DNA from: Pseudomonas fluorescens
GTDB taxonomy: Bacteria; Pseudomonadota; Gammaproteobacteria; Pseudomonadales; Pseudomonadaceae
Direction: 5' to 3'
NCBI RefSeq assembly: GCF_000967965.1
Contig: NZ_LACC01000015.1
Location: forward strand, 30,660 to 94,659
Length of the DNA stretch: 64,000 bases
In this document: positions 36,567-45,649 of the stretch, piece after piece
Layout of the letters: every line of letters begins with the position of its first letter
Position numbering within the stretch: position 1 is the stretch's first letter
Notes under the pieces: model-generated
What the model saw: the letters and a program-made list of their open reading frames with translations, nothing else
What the model was told of the DNA's origin: nothing
The model's database searches: none
Made by a program: the position numbers and the translations under genes

Positions 36567-37475
36567 CTAGACCAGGTCGCCCAGTACCTCTCTAGCAAGC
36601 GCTACTCTGTCCATCCTCCGATTCACATGGTCGACCGGTAGCCGGATAAGGCGCTCGAACCAATCAGGGTCGAATGTGATGACTTGGTTGTGAATGTCCG
36701 CAAGGCCTCCTTTACGCCCTAGCGACACCACAAGCTCCATGGTCTCCAGCAAACCGACCGCCTCGTTGTCTTTGGCTATGCGATGACGAATGAAGCTCAT
36801 CTTGAGGTCAATGAAGGCTCCTTTAGTCCCGGGTTTGCCCTTTGTGTTTAAGCGGCCATAAGCGTCGACTTCGGCCTCGGGGACATGGACGCCAATAGCA
36901 TCTGTAAGCTCGGTATTTCCCTTCACCTTTTGGGCGAACAAGGGCGTGGCATCAGACATATACGCGAAGATCCATGGCACATTGCGTAGCGTCGCACCGG
37001 TATAAAGGTAGCCCGCCTCTCCCTTGTAACGCTCAAGCATGCCTCTCAGCGCATTCAAGGACAGCACCACTTGGGTTTGCTTCTCTAAGACATAAACCAC
37101 ACGGTCGAACTGCTCGATCAACAGCGCCACGATTTTCCGTGGAATACCGTCGAAACGGCTTTTTCGAGCGGTCTGTTCGTGTTGGCGTGGCTGGTAGTAC
37201 GGGCAGTTATCTCGGGCTTCGACATCAAGCGGGGCAACGCCCAGGACACCCGCAACCGTGTGCTTGCCAAAAGGTTTTTTTACATTCGCTGGTAGTTCGT
37301 ATAGGCCAACTAACTGGACAGGGTTATCACAGGCTGGGCACACCGCGAATTGGGAGCGCCTGTTTCCACTACCGTCCTGGTACCACGGCTCTCGGCATCG
37401 GGTGTCTTCTTCGAACGAATCCTTGTCTATAGACCTGGCTGCTGTGTGTTCGATGCGCAGTTTGTAGACGTCCAT
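36567..37475 (-). CDS. Island protein with a CxxC zinc-finger-like site, function unknown
   Basis: 302 residues. A possible metal site is formed by AVCPACDN near residue 45 and NCPYYQPRQHEQ near 90; the rest is mixed alpha/beta without a motif I recognise (SRFDGIPRKIVALLIEQFDR, YLYTGATLRNVPWIFAYMSD). No signal peptide or membrane helix. Codon use is less biased than in core genes. It stands alone. Confidence 0.6.
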   Translation of the reverse strand: MDVYKLRIEHTAARSIDKDSFEEDTRCREPWYQDGSGNRRSQFAVCPACDNPVQLVGLYELPANVKKPFGKHTVAGVLGVAPLDVEARDNCPYYQPRQHEQTARKSRFDGIPRKIVALLIEQFDRVVYVLEKQTQVVLSLNALRGMLERYKGEAGYLYTGATLRNVPWIFAYMSDATPLFAQKVKGNTELTDAIGVHVPEAEVDAYGRLNTKGKPGTKGAFIDLKMSFIRHRIAKDNEAVGLLETMELVVSLGRKGGLADIHNQVITFDPDWFERLIRLPVDHVNRRMDRVALAREVLGDLV

Positions 37476-37855
37476 GTACGTTGAAACCTCTCACCTTGGG
37501 AACCCAGATCTTAGCCAGCATGGGCGAAAGGGAACAGGGCCAAGTAAGCATGACAGGTGTGTTGACTGCCACTTGGTGGAGAGGTAGTCAAAACGAGCTT
37601 GGAGAGTGTCTAGAAAACTGGGGACGATTCACCCTCTTCGAAAATTGAAGGTCGCGACTTCACCCTGTGCCCCTAGGGAATCGCCCGAACCCAGCCTCTA
37701 AGCACCCCTCCTGGCAGGCCCCAATGGTGATGTCCAACTTCTGGGTCTGGGGGGCAGTTCAGATTAGGTGGACACCACCGCCTTAAGCGATGGCATCAGG
37801 AAGGTGCGTTGCCCGGACGGTTACACGGAGGGGGCGGCCGCTGTTGTGCCAGCCA
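37476..37855. other. Intergenic region with possible IS relic
   Basis: 380 bases without a supported gene. TGTCCAACTT near 37732 and AGGTGGACACC near 37770 look like facing IS-type end fragments, but the match is too short to assign a family. Confidence 0.35.
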
Positions 37856-38797
37856 TCAGTTTGAAGCTTTCGCCTCTGCAGCTAGGTTCTGTAAACATTG
37901 TTCGGTGAACTTAAGCTTCTCCGGTGTGATGATGCCCCGGTTCGCCTTCAACATGCTCCAGTATGTCGCTTTTATCCAGCCGTCATAGCAATGCACGGTT
38001 TCGCCAACCTGCATGCCCACTGCATACATCTTGGAAAGCGTGATCGTAAGAACGAAAAATACGGGTGCTATTAGCAGGATGCTCAGACTGGCCCTGTAGT
38101 AGGGCTTCAGGTACTTAGTGTACTCGCGCATCAGGAAGTAGATGTTCTCCTGGTGCTGCGTATATTGAGTATCCAGCGCGCGGATGGCGTCAAAGTCTGA
38201 AGCAGGAACCAGCACTTCGCGCTCGGGAGAAAACGGTGCTTTGCGCGTAGCCGCCAATCGTTGTAGCTCGGCAAGTGAGTCTCGCAATACGCGGACGCTG
38301 CCTTCACGGTCGACCAGGTCGCGATATGAGGCGTACTTGAAGACTCTTGGTGCCGTTGCCTTGTACACCAGGATGAAGGCAAAAAACGATAGGCCGCTCA
38401 CCCAATACAAGTAGAGTTCGAAGGGGAGCAGTTCTTGTTTGTTAGCGGCCTGAGAAACAGACAGTGCTAGAGGCACGATAGTCAATGCCACAGAGATGAG
38501 CACCAAGGCCTTGCTGTTGGCGACCATAGACAGTATTTGCCAATCATTAGTAAAGGCCAGCTCCTTGACGTTGCAGGCCCGGGCAACAATTATCACCGTG
38601 AGCAAAAGGCCCGCGAATATATAGTACAGCCAGGGGGTGCCCTGCCCTAGGGAGTACTCGATCAGCAGTTTCGGGACGACGGTAACGACTAGTCCGATAA
38701 ACAGCCCCCAAACTATTCGTACGCAAGGTTGGTTCCACTTGTCGAGGCGTTTCTGGGTAGGATTTTGGTTAGTTTGCTGGTCACAAGGGACTGACAT
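37856..38797 (-). CDS. Membrane protein of unknown function, four to five helices
   Basis: 313 residues. Hydrophobic helices at about residues 29-47, 54-72, 94-112, 127-147 and 247-268, with a roughly 100-residue cytoplasmic region (SYRDLVDREGSVRVLRDSLA onward) between the fourth and fifth. No family recognised. Strong ribosome site AAGGAAG before the ATG. Soluble-domain-plus-membrane layout is seen in some phage-defence effectors, but no partner gene is next to it. Confidence 0.65.
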   Translation of the reverse strand: MSVPCDQQTNQNPTQKRLDKWNQPCVRIVWGLFIGLVVTVVPKLLIEYSLGQGTPWLYYIFAGLLLTVIIVARACNVKELAFTNDWQILSMVANSKALVLISVALTIVPLALSVSQAANKQELLPFELYLYWVSGLSFFAFILVYKATAPRVFKYASYRDLVDREGSVRVLRDSLAELQRLAATRKAPFSPEREVLVPASDFDAIRALDTQYTQHQENIYFLMREYTKYLKPYYRASLSILLIAPVFFVLTITLSKMYAVGMQVGETVHCYDGWIKATYWSMLKANRGIITPEKLKFTEQCLQNLAAEAKASN

Positions 38798-38994
38798 TAC
38801 TTCTTCCTTTTTGAATGGCTAAGCGACCGAGCGTCTTGGGGGAGCTGGGTTATTCGCAGGCGAGGCCTCTCTTCACACTTAGGAGAGCGATTCCTTGGTA
38901 GCATTGTGCCATTAAATGGCGCCGAATGTGATGCACCTGACATGGCGCAGTTGAACTGTGGGAGTAACCAGTGGTTTTGAAGGTGTTGGTTTAG

Positions 38995-39513
38995 TCAGCG
39001 GAATGGCTTCGGCTTGGCGATGATTTGGCTGGTGTCTTCGCGGCCATTGACCGCTTCTACAGGGGGACGCAAGTACGACATAGCCCTCTATGGGAGTGGG
39101 CTCTACGCAGAGAGCACCGGTCCTCAGATAGGCCTCTTCGTCTGGTGAAACTACAAAGATGCGAAGTCCTAGAGCGCTACAGAGTGCGGTTTGTGCTTGA
39201 TGCGATGTTAGTTCCAGATTCAGCTATAGACGTTCTCGGCCAGGTCGACGCGCAGGCCTACTTCGATCAAGACTCCTTAACGGTCGAAATGGTCAGGTAC
39301 TTCCATGATCATGACAATCCCATAGATCCATTTGCAGACGACACGTCTGTAGCCGTACCGCCGAAGCTAATCAAGGAGATGGGTTTTTACCTTGTGCGGG
39401 TTAGTCGAACTTGGGACAAGGTTTTCTCATGGGGGAGAGCAACGTGTCATCGCGATTCCTATCAAGCGGACTCTTCCGTCGCGCAAGGTCGAACAGCTGA
39501 TGTGCGGAAGTAA
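38995..39513 (+). pseudogene. Possible 5'-truncated gene
   Basis: An open frame of about 172 codons with protein-like composition (EMVRYFHDHDNPIDPF, KLIKEMGFYLVRVSRTWDKV) but no ATG or GTG and no ribosome site near its beginning; the only start is a TTG at 39025. It may be the remnant of a longer gene or may not be translated. No family recognised. Confidence 0.35.
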
Positions 39514-39645
39514 AAAATACGCCAGCATTTAGCGTTCAATAAGGGAACTTGCCCCGGAATTTAAAGGCCGAATAGTTAGCGCTAAAAGATGGCCATACTC
39601 TGCCATCCACTCGTTTAACGGTAGATGACGCCATCTTATTCGGGC

Positions 39646-41082
39646 TCATTTTTTTGGGTCAAACGTTAATGCACTTTTACCCCAGCCAGTCTGCCACTCC
39701 ACCATCCCGAAGCCGTGCGGCGACGTTTTTGCGTAGGCAGTTGCGCACTCACGCCCGGGGTTCTGCTCCGTCGACTGTTTTGGCCCAATAGCTAAACCGC
39801 AGGGTTGTTCCTCCTTCTTTAGTTTCTCCACCATCGATAAGCTGCTGGCGATCAGGAATCTGGCTGGAGAGAAATCACTCAGCTGAAATGCCTCCACGTG
39901 TGCCCAGCGCGCTATAGCGGTCCCCCAGTCTAGAATTGGAACAAAAACCCAGTCCGGCTGATAAAGCTTAATAAGCTGAGAAGCCAACGGGCTGGATTTT
40001 ATATCTTGGCAAATGAGTACAACGCATCGCCCAAACCCATCTAAATCAGCGACAACAACTTCGTCACCCGCGTGATTATGCTCCATGAGCCGACCATTAT
40101 GGCCAGGAACAAGCCCGAGATCTTCGGAGCGGGACGTGTCCAATCCAGCCTGCCACATTTTTCTTTGGCGCCAAAGCTCAACACCGGAGCCATTGAACAC
40201 GCGAGTTTCATTCCAAGGTAAGCCATCTCGAGTTTCGATCGTATTGCCAGAACCAGCGAGCAGAATCCGCGTGCGACCAGGTTTAGCGCTAATCAGCGGG
40301 CTAAGTCTATCCGCTGCGCGAGCATCCACCATCAATTCAGCAGACATCACAATATCCGCGTAACCAATGTCACAAAGGACGGAGTCAATTACCGCAGCCG
40401 CGTCAATGTCCTCGCTGAGTTTGAAGTCAATATACGCATGCCCATTTCGCTCAACTCTTTCTATTAGCAAATGTTCATCTAATTGCGCTATTGGGATAAA
40501 TGCAACTTTTTCCGAGCCGCTCGAACTAGGGGCCAGCCCAAGACCTTGACTAAGAGAGCGATCTTTGGCGATCGTACACACTCTGATTGGCCTCTCGTCA
40601 ATTAAGAACTCTGTTCGTACTACCGTCAGGAATGCGAACTGATCGAGGAAAGAGTACGCACTTGATGCGAAATCACCGCGAGGTGAGCGAACCAAAGGCC
40701 CCCTTGGAACCAACTGATGAGTCTGCGTAGAACTGAATGCACCGTTATCTAGTCGCTCAAGAACAATTTTGCGCATCCAATGTGATAAGGGAATCCGATC
40801 AAACAACTTACTTCGATTTAACGTTCGAGGATGGACGATCTCGAAAAAATCATCTATTGCGGCAAGAACGTACATTATTCTGCCATTCAGAACGGCAGGA
40901 TTATCTCCACGCTGTAAATTCTTGAGCGCTGCATAAGAGTCCGAAGCACTAGAAATTAATATCGACTCGCCGACGGCGTGCTTAAATTCCGCGCACGGTA
41001 ATTTAAAATTCTGCACATCAGGACCACTCCACTTGCGGGCAAGCTCCCAATTTTCCATGAATAAGTCAGCGGGAGAAGGCAT
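39646..41082 (-). CDS. Nitrilase-superfamily (carbon-nitrogen hydrolase) protein of a three-gene operon
   Basis: 478 residues. The second half has a complete nitrilase triad in proper order and spacing: Glu249 (DIVMSAELMVDAR), Lys308 (VELWRQRKMW) and Cys358 (CVVLICQDIKSSP), followed by the conserved PDWVFVPILDWG and an EAFQLSDFSPARFLIASS segment. Nitrilase enzymes hydrolyse amides or nitriles, or transfer acyl groups, through the cysteine. The first about 220 residues are an extension not known to me in ordinary nitrilases. It is the last gene of the operon, starting three bases after the ATPase stop, and is AT-rich compared with the core. Substrate unknown; the context suggests an effector. 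Confidence 0.78.
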   Translation of the reverse strand: MPSPADLFMENWELARKWSGPDVQNFKLPCAEFKHAVGESILISSASDSYAALKNLQRGDNPAVLNGRIMYVLAAIDDFFEIVHPRTLNRSKLFDRIPLSHWMRKIVLERLDNGAFSSTQTHQLVPRGPLVRSPRGDFASSAYSFLDQFAFLTVVRTEFLIDERPIRVCTIAKDRSLSQGLGLAPSSSGSEKVAFIPIAQLDEHLLIERVERNGHAYIDFKLSEDIDAAAVIDSVLCDIGYADIVMSAELMVDARAADRLSPLISAKPGRTRILLAGSGNTIETRDGLPWNETRVFNGSGVELWRQRKMWQAGLDTSRSEDLGLVPGHNGRLMEHNHAGDEVVVADLDGFGRCVVLICQDIKSSPLASQLIKLYQPDWVFVPILDWGTAIARWAHVEAFQLSDFSPARFLIASSLSMVEKLKKEEQPCGLAIGPKQSTEQNPGRECATAYAKTSPHGFGMVEWQTGWGKSALTFDPKK

Positions 41083-41085
41083 TAT

Positions 41086-43356
41086 TCAATCGTCCTCGGG
41101 CGAGTTACTATCGTGTCTTTTTCCTCGCACAAATAAGCGATTCTCCAACACACTATTATGAGCTTCTATATGTACACCCACGCGATCAAATAAAGTAGAA
41201 AGTAAGTCAAACTCATTCATCAATAATGTCCAATCTTCTTCTTTAACACTATGCCGACGACGAATAAGCCCTTTAAGCACAAGCGACGCTGCTTCAGAGA
41301 AGGCTGTACATATCACAAACGAGCGTGACCGATCTTCATGCTTTATAACAACTGAAACCAACTCGCGAGCTATTTTAAAGAAATCTACAGCCTGCTCTGG
41401 GTAGCGCCCATAATAATTACCAAGTTGAACTCTAGCTCTGTTATCTCCTCCAAATAAGGCCTCACAGAACTTCACGGTCAAGGCGTCACTGCCGCTTTCA
41501 ATTACGACTCTACTCAAGGTTATAAAGCGAAGCACTACCCTCTGAATAGACCACCCGCTAGCAGCAGCTTCAACCGCATGCTCAGCTGCTTCTCGCACGC
41601 TTAAATAAGGCCTGGGAAGCTCAGTAAATCTGATATGAATATTAAATTTTATTCTGGACAGCACACTTGACGCGTTGTTTCTTAACGTATACTTTTCAAT
41701 CAGACTAAGCGATTCAGCAAGATCACTGCGTGCAGCTTGATAATTCCCCATCTGAATTTCTATTTCAGCTTTAAGCCGGCAAACGTCAACATCAATCGCG
41801 ACAGTCTCAGCTAACTGATCTTGGGCAAGTTTATGTCCAGTGAGATCTTTGCTCAGAGCGACAATTTCCCCTATCGTTCTCTTGACTGCCTCAGCCTTCT
41901 TCATTTCGACATAGATCCACGCAGCCTTACGTCTGTGCTCTATACGCCGAAGTTTCAGGTTGATGGATGAAAAGCCCGCTAGGATTATATCGAGCTCCTC
42001 CAGCAAAGCCAGTTGAACTTCATGCTCAAGCATATAACCGTGAAAATCTACTACTTCAGAAAGCTTACTCTCAAGAGGGATATTCCACATATCAGGTTCA
42101 ACGCTAGCAATAGCGCGAAGCAAATCAACAGCAGCCATTTTAATTGATATTATTTCGGCGAGATCATCCAGATTTTCAGCAACGTTATCGCACGCTCGGA
42201 CTAATGCTTTCACATAGTCTGGATCAAGATACTCTTCATTTACAATCAATTCTTGAGCGCTTTGAGTAAGCTGTTGTAGCTCCGCAACCGCCGATTCTGA
42301 ATCGCGGGTTGCTAGGTTCTCTAGAAACTCTTCAGTAGCATGTCGAGGCAATAGTCTGCGCTTAACCAAATCTATTGTTTCGGCTTTTATGACTGGAACG
42401 TTAATACTCTTCCCTACAAGCTCACTTGCCAATTTCGCATAATTCAACGTCAACTGATCGAATTTCGGGTCGGTAGCAACAAATGGTGCGAGAGTTTCAT
42501 AGGATGGAATACTATCAATCGCAGGTATTGCCAAATTCTTAATATCTTCTTGAATCGCCAAGTTGGAAAAACCTCCAACTCTGACCAACTCACTAACAGC
42601 GCGCGCCTTGGCGTCGCTGACTTCAGAAGATTCAGTACCAACAACGCGCATACGCATGGGTACTGCCCTTAGAGAGACCTCTTCTTCTCGACGCTCTCTA
42701 ATTGCAGAAGCAACACGCGCAATACCATCGATATTTTGACGGTTGAGCACAAAACACAACGCAACTTCGTCAGGCATTTGCATTGTGCAAATACCGGCAA
42801 CATCAGCAAAGCCCGTACGACTATCAATAAGAATTAAATCGTACTTAGATTTTGCCCATGTCTTTAAATGTTCAAGTAGGGCTCCACCTGCATACTTATC
42901 AAAAAAATCGCTCCAAGAAAATTTAGAGAGTGCGTCTTCATAAAAAAGCTGCTCTTTTCCTACCGTTAATCCACCTGCACTAATATAGTCAAGCTTAATA
43001 TTTTTTTCGAAAAGTCCTGGCCCAATTAGAGGTTTAACACACTCCTCAAAAATGTCACCTGAACTCGCCTTATCAAAAAGTAACTCCACATCTTCAGAGC
43101 TTTGCGCCTGCTCGGCACCTGCACTCCAATCCCAAAAGATATTTAGCAATCCTCGGGTGTTTTTTAAGGCTTTTGCTTCTGCTCCGTCGTGAAGGCCGCG
43201 AAAATAATAAGCTAATCCTGGCGCTTCCATATCCCAGTCCATGACAAGCACTTTGTAACTGTCCAACGCCGCTAAGAACGCGACGTTAGCAAGACTCATA
43301 GTTCGGCCTACGCCCCCTTTGTAGGAGTAGAAAGTTACAATTTTCGATTGATTCAT
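41086..43356 (-). CDS. KGGVGRT-type ParA/MinD-like ATPase with long helical C-terminus
   Basis: 756 residues. Residues 1 to about 320 form a SIMIBI ATPase: deviant P-loop YSYKGGVGRTMSLANVA (Lys13, Lys-equivalent Arg18), VLVMDWDMEAPGL (Asp40/Asp42) and Walker B LILIDSRTGFADVAG. The remaining about 430 residues are helical and look like TPR-style repeats (EIQMGNYQAARSDLAESLSL). ATPases with this FYSYKGGVGRT signature often occur in mobile conflict-type gene clusters rather than in plasmid partition. Its ATG overlaps the stop of the upstream HTH gene (4 bases) and it is followed at once by the nitrilase gene. No parB or parS is seen. Confidence 0.8.
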   Translation of the reverse strand: MNQSKIVTFYSYKGGVGRTMSLANVAFLAALDSYKVLVMDWDMEAPGLAYYFRGLHDGAEAKALKNTRGLLNIFWDWSAGAEQAQSSEDVELLFDKASSGDIFEECVKPLIGPGLFEKNIKLDYISAGGLTVGKEQLFYEDALSKFSWSDFFDKYAGGALLEHLKTWAKSKYDLILIDSRTGFADVAGICTMQMPDEVALCFVLNRQNIDGIARVASAIRERREEEVSLRAVPMRMRVVGTESSEVSDAKARAVSELVRVGGFSNLAIQEDIKNLAIPAIDSIPSYETLAPFVATDPKFDQLTLNYAKLASELVGKSINVPVIKAETIDLVKRRLLPRHATEEFLENLATRDSESAVAELQQLTQSAQELIVNEEYLDPDYVKALVRACDNVAENLDDLAEIISIKMAAVDLLRAIASVEPDMWNIPLESKLSEVVDFHGYMLEHEVQLALLEELDIILAGFSSINLKLRRIEHRRKAAWIYVEMKKAEAVKRTIGEIVALSKDLTGHKLAQDQLAETVAIDVDVCRLKAEIEIQMGNYQAARSDLAESLSLIEKYTLRNNASSVLSRIKFNIHIRFTELPRPYLSVREAAEHAVEAAASGWSIQRVVLRFITLSRVVIESGSDALTVKFCEALFGGDNRARVQLGNYYGRYPEQAVDFFKIARELVSVVIKHEDRSRSFVICTAFSEAASLVLKGLIRRRHSVKEEDWTLLMNEFDLLSTLFDRVGVHIEAHNSVLENRLFVRGKRHDSNSPEDD

Positions 43357-44057
43357 GCTGACATCCTCTCAGCACGATTGCTAACGGAACGACTGAAAGC
43401 AATCTGGCGTTGCATAAATGGCTGTGAAGACTCCTTCCTACTTTCAAGTGCAACTACAGCGCTATCTCTAGACACTTTCGGAACTGGCGCATCGAAACTC
43501 TTTTGCACCCTTTGCTCTTCATGTATTTGCCTAGCCGTTGCAGAAAGGGAATTAATTACAGTTGTACCGACCTTTTTGGATGTAGTAATTCCCAATTCTC
43601 TAAATTTTCTTAGCTTACGGCTGACGTTTTCTTCTGTTTGGCCTACAATTTTAGAAAGCACTTTGTTGCTAAGTGACTGTTCAAACAAAGCGCTTATATA
43701 TGACACATTCGCCGGATCATTCAAAAATTCATTGAATTCGGCACTAACTTTTCTATCCAAACCCTGTGCAGCCAAAAGTTGGGCAAGGCTAAGCATACCC
43801 ATCTGATATGCCTCTCTATGCAAGGAATCTGCCTTGTTGGCTGCTTGGACAGCAAGCTGGACATCAGCAGAGCAACGGGTCAATGCACTCTGATAGAGCT
43901 GCACTATCGCATCGTGGATTTCGCCTGATTTTTGGCGTGATGCGCTTAGCATGGCTTCCTCGAGCCAATCGGCGAGGATGGTGCCTGAATGCCGACTAAG
44001 GCCCAGTGGTTCCTTCGGATTTTGCAGCAGTTCCATAAGAACGTTACCGGCCGTCAT
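43353..44057 (-). CDS. Winged-helix protein, first gene of the ATPase-nitrilase operon
   Basis: 234 residues. A helix-turn-helix of MarR-like type lies at about residues 130-172 (SNKVLSKIVGQTEENVSRKL, RKFRELGITTSKK), in the middle of a helical protein with a polar, probably flexible C-terminus. It may regulate the operon or act as the sensor part. Excellent ribosome site (GAGGGG nine bases before ATG). It overlaps the ATPase gene by four bases, so all three proteins should be made together. Confidence 0.7.
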   Translation of the reverse strand: MTAGNVLMELLQNPKEPLGLSRHSGTILADWLEEAMLSASRQKSGEIHDAIVQLYQSALTRCSADVQLAVQAANKADSLHREAYQMGMLSLAQLLAAQGLDRKVSAEFNEFLNDPANVSYISALFEQSLSNKVLSKIVGQTEENVSRKLRKFRELGITTSKKVGTTVINSLSATARQIHEEQRVQKSFDAPVPKVSRDSAVVALESRKESSQPFMQRQIAFSRSVSNRAERMSA

Positions 44058-44326
44058 AGTATTCCCCTCTTGGTCTAGGGGAACTATAGGCGCAAATCAA
44101 GTAACGATCAACGATGAGCTGGCATCACCGAGAGCCTTTCGTCCTCTTTTTATTCGGATTGACGCCGTACAATTGACTTCTACTTTCGATTTGTGAGCCA
44201 TCACAGTCAATTTTGCTAAAATCGCCGGATTTCTGTCGCGTGTCATTGATCATTATTTGATTCCGATAATGAGCAGGCCGCTCCCGTTACGGACCCGCTC
44301 AAAAACAGTAAACAGGCACGCTCAAT

Positions 44327-44569
44327 GTGCAGACCGCACTCATCAACGCTCAGATTGCGAACTCAGCCGCCCAACAGAACGCTTCCATCCAAGCGCTACA
44401 GCAGGAATCCGGCAGTATCACCGCCCAAGCGGCGGTCATCCAGGCTCAGGCAGTCCTGCAAGAAGCCATCAGGGCCAAACACCAGAGCGGGTGTCCGAGC
44501 AATCAGTTGCGCACTTATGCCATACCGAAACTGGATAGCGATTACTTCGACGAGGAAAAAGAATTTTGA
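44327..44569 (+). CDS. Small coiled-coil-like protein, uncertain
   Basis: 80 residues from a GTG; regular Ala/Gln-rich helix (ALINAQIANSAAQQNASIQA, ITAQAAVIQAQAVLQEAI) that looks genuine and resembles small helical proteins of unknown role in Pseudomonas. A TAA lies in frame only six codons upstream and the ribosome site is weak, so it could be a remnant. Confidence 0.45.
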   Translation: MQTALINAQIANSAAQQNASIQALQQESGSITAQAAVIQAQAVLQEAIRAKHQSGCPSNQLRTYAIPKLDSDYFDEEKEF

Positions 44570-44650
44570 GCCTCGTCATTCGTTTCTCGGCACCGGGGAG
44601 GGCTAGTAAGCGAGCACTGGACACTAGCTCCCCTATGATCAAAAGAACCA

Positions 44651-45091
44651 TTACCAATCTGATTCCAGCTCGGTGCTAAGGTGGATACCCATCACCTTGG
44701 CCTTGCGGTATCTCAGCGGCTCCGCATTGATCTCTAGGGCAACAAGTCGACTTGCAGCGATGATCAAGCTGTTGAAGCGGTCATTGTTAATGGCGACATA
44801 TGCGATGAGCCTTTTGCCAGTCGCTTGCATAGAGCCGATGCAGCGAGGAGCCGACTTGTCGCTTAGGAGTAGTGGGTCAACGTGTAGGTAGCATTCTAGG
44901 GTTGGGTATTTGAATGCTTCAGGGTATCGAACGGAGCCGTAAAGCTTGATCGCAGTATGCTCTGAATAATGGTGACCGATTGGCCTGGTATCGGTAGGCG
45001 TGGCCATGCTGAAAGACCATGACATATCCCATCCCCATATCCGGGCTTGTAGGATTGTTCGCTCAACGGTGGCACGATTCCGACTAGCCAT
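44651..45091 (-). CDS. Hypothetical protein
   Basis: 146 residues, no signal peptide, mixed alpha/beta (DTRPIGHHYSEHTAIKLYGS, CYLHVDPLLLSDKSAPRCIG). No family recognised. ATG 45091 follows GGAGGG; a GTG at 45100 is also possible. It faces the papain-like fragment to its right. Confidence 0.5.
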   Translation of the reverse strand: MASRNRATVERTILQARIWGWDMSWSFSMATPTDTRPIGHHYSEHTAIKLYGSVRYPEAFKYPTLECYLHVDPLLLSDKSAPRCIGSMQATGKRLIAYVAINNDRFNSLIIAASRLVALEINAEPLRYRKAKVMGIHLSTELESDW

Positions 45092-45113
45092 AGCATTCAC
45101 CCTCCCCGTTTGA

Positions 45114-45422
45114 GTTGGCTACCCGACCGATATTGCCTGTTTCATCACTGCCGGTCAGCCGATCGGGCTGGGATTGCGAGTCACCTCTGAGTTCTTCAAG
45201 CCCGAAGGTAACGTGGTGCCTTTCAGCGATCGGGTTATGGCGGGGCTGCTGCACGCGGTAGTAGCAATAGGCATAGGTCATGAAGAAGGAAGCAGTGCGC
45301 CATGGTTCTACGTGCTTAATAGCTGGGGCCCTCAATGGGGTTTAGTCGGCCACAAGCTGTCATCAGCGTCCACGAAATGTAAAGCGAATCGAGCCAATCA
45401 CAACCTGGCATCCGGAGCCTAG
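45114..45422 (+). pseudogene. C-terminal fragment of a papain-like (C1A) cysteine protease
   Basis: In the frame ending at 45422 one reads DIACFITAGQPIGLGL, then LLHAVVAIGIGHEEG (the catalytic His region) and WFYVLNSWGPQWGLVGH (the Asn and the NSWG motif). This is the C-terminal half of peptidase family C1A. The N-terminal half with the catalytic cysteine is missing: an in-frame TGA lies at 45111 and no matching sequence is seen upstream. Bacterial C1A proteases are uncommon, so this is probably a decayed transferred gene. Confidence 0.7.
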
Positions 45423-45649
45423 AGCGGAGTGCTCCCGCGCTATGGAGCTCCACTGAAACCGGTGGGTCATGGACTAAATACTTATCGAAGGACTTGGTAC
45501 GTGTTTTCCATCGTCTGAGGGCGTGTCAGCTGGCTGCCGGTGGTGGTGGACGCGTACCTATTGAGGCGAAAAAGAATTTCAGATAGGTACCGCCGTCCTC
45601 TACGTCGAGAGGTAGCCTTGGCACACGTTATCCAAATAGGTATCACTGA

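Noticed and set aside
41086..43356. Plasmid partition protein ParA
   Set aside because: The protein is about three times the usual ParA length, has the KGGVGRT signature, and no parB or parS is nearby.
45084..45335. Minus-strand 83-codon frame
   Set aside because: It lies antisense to the papain-like fragment, whose HAV and NSWG motifs are convincing on the plus strand.
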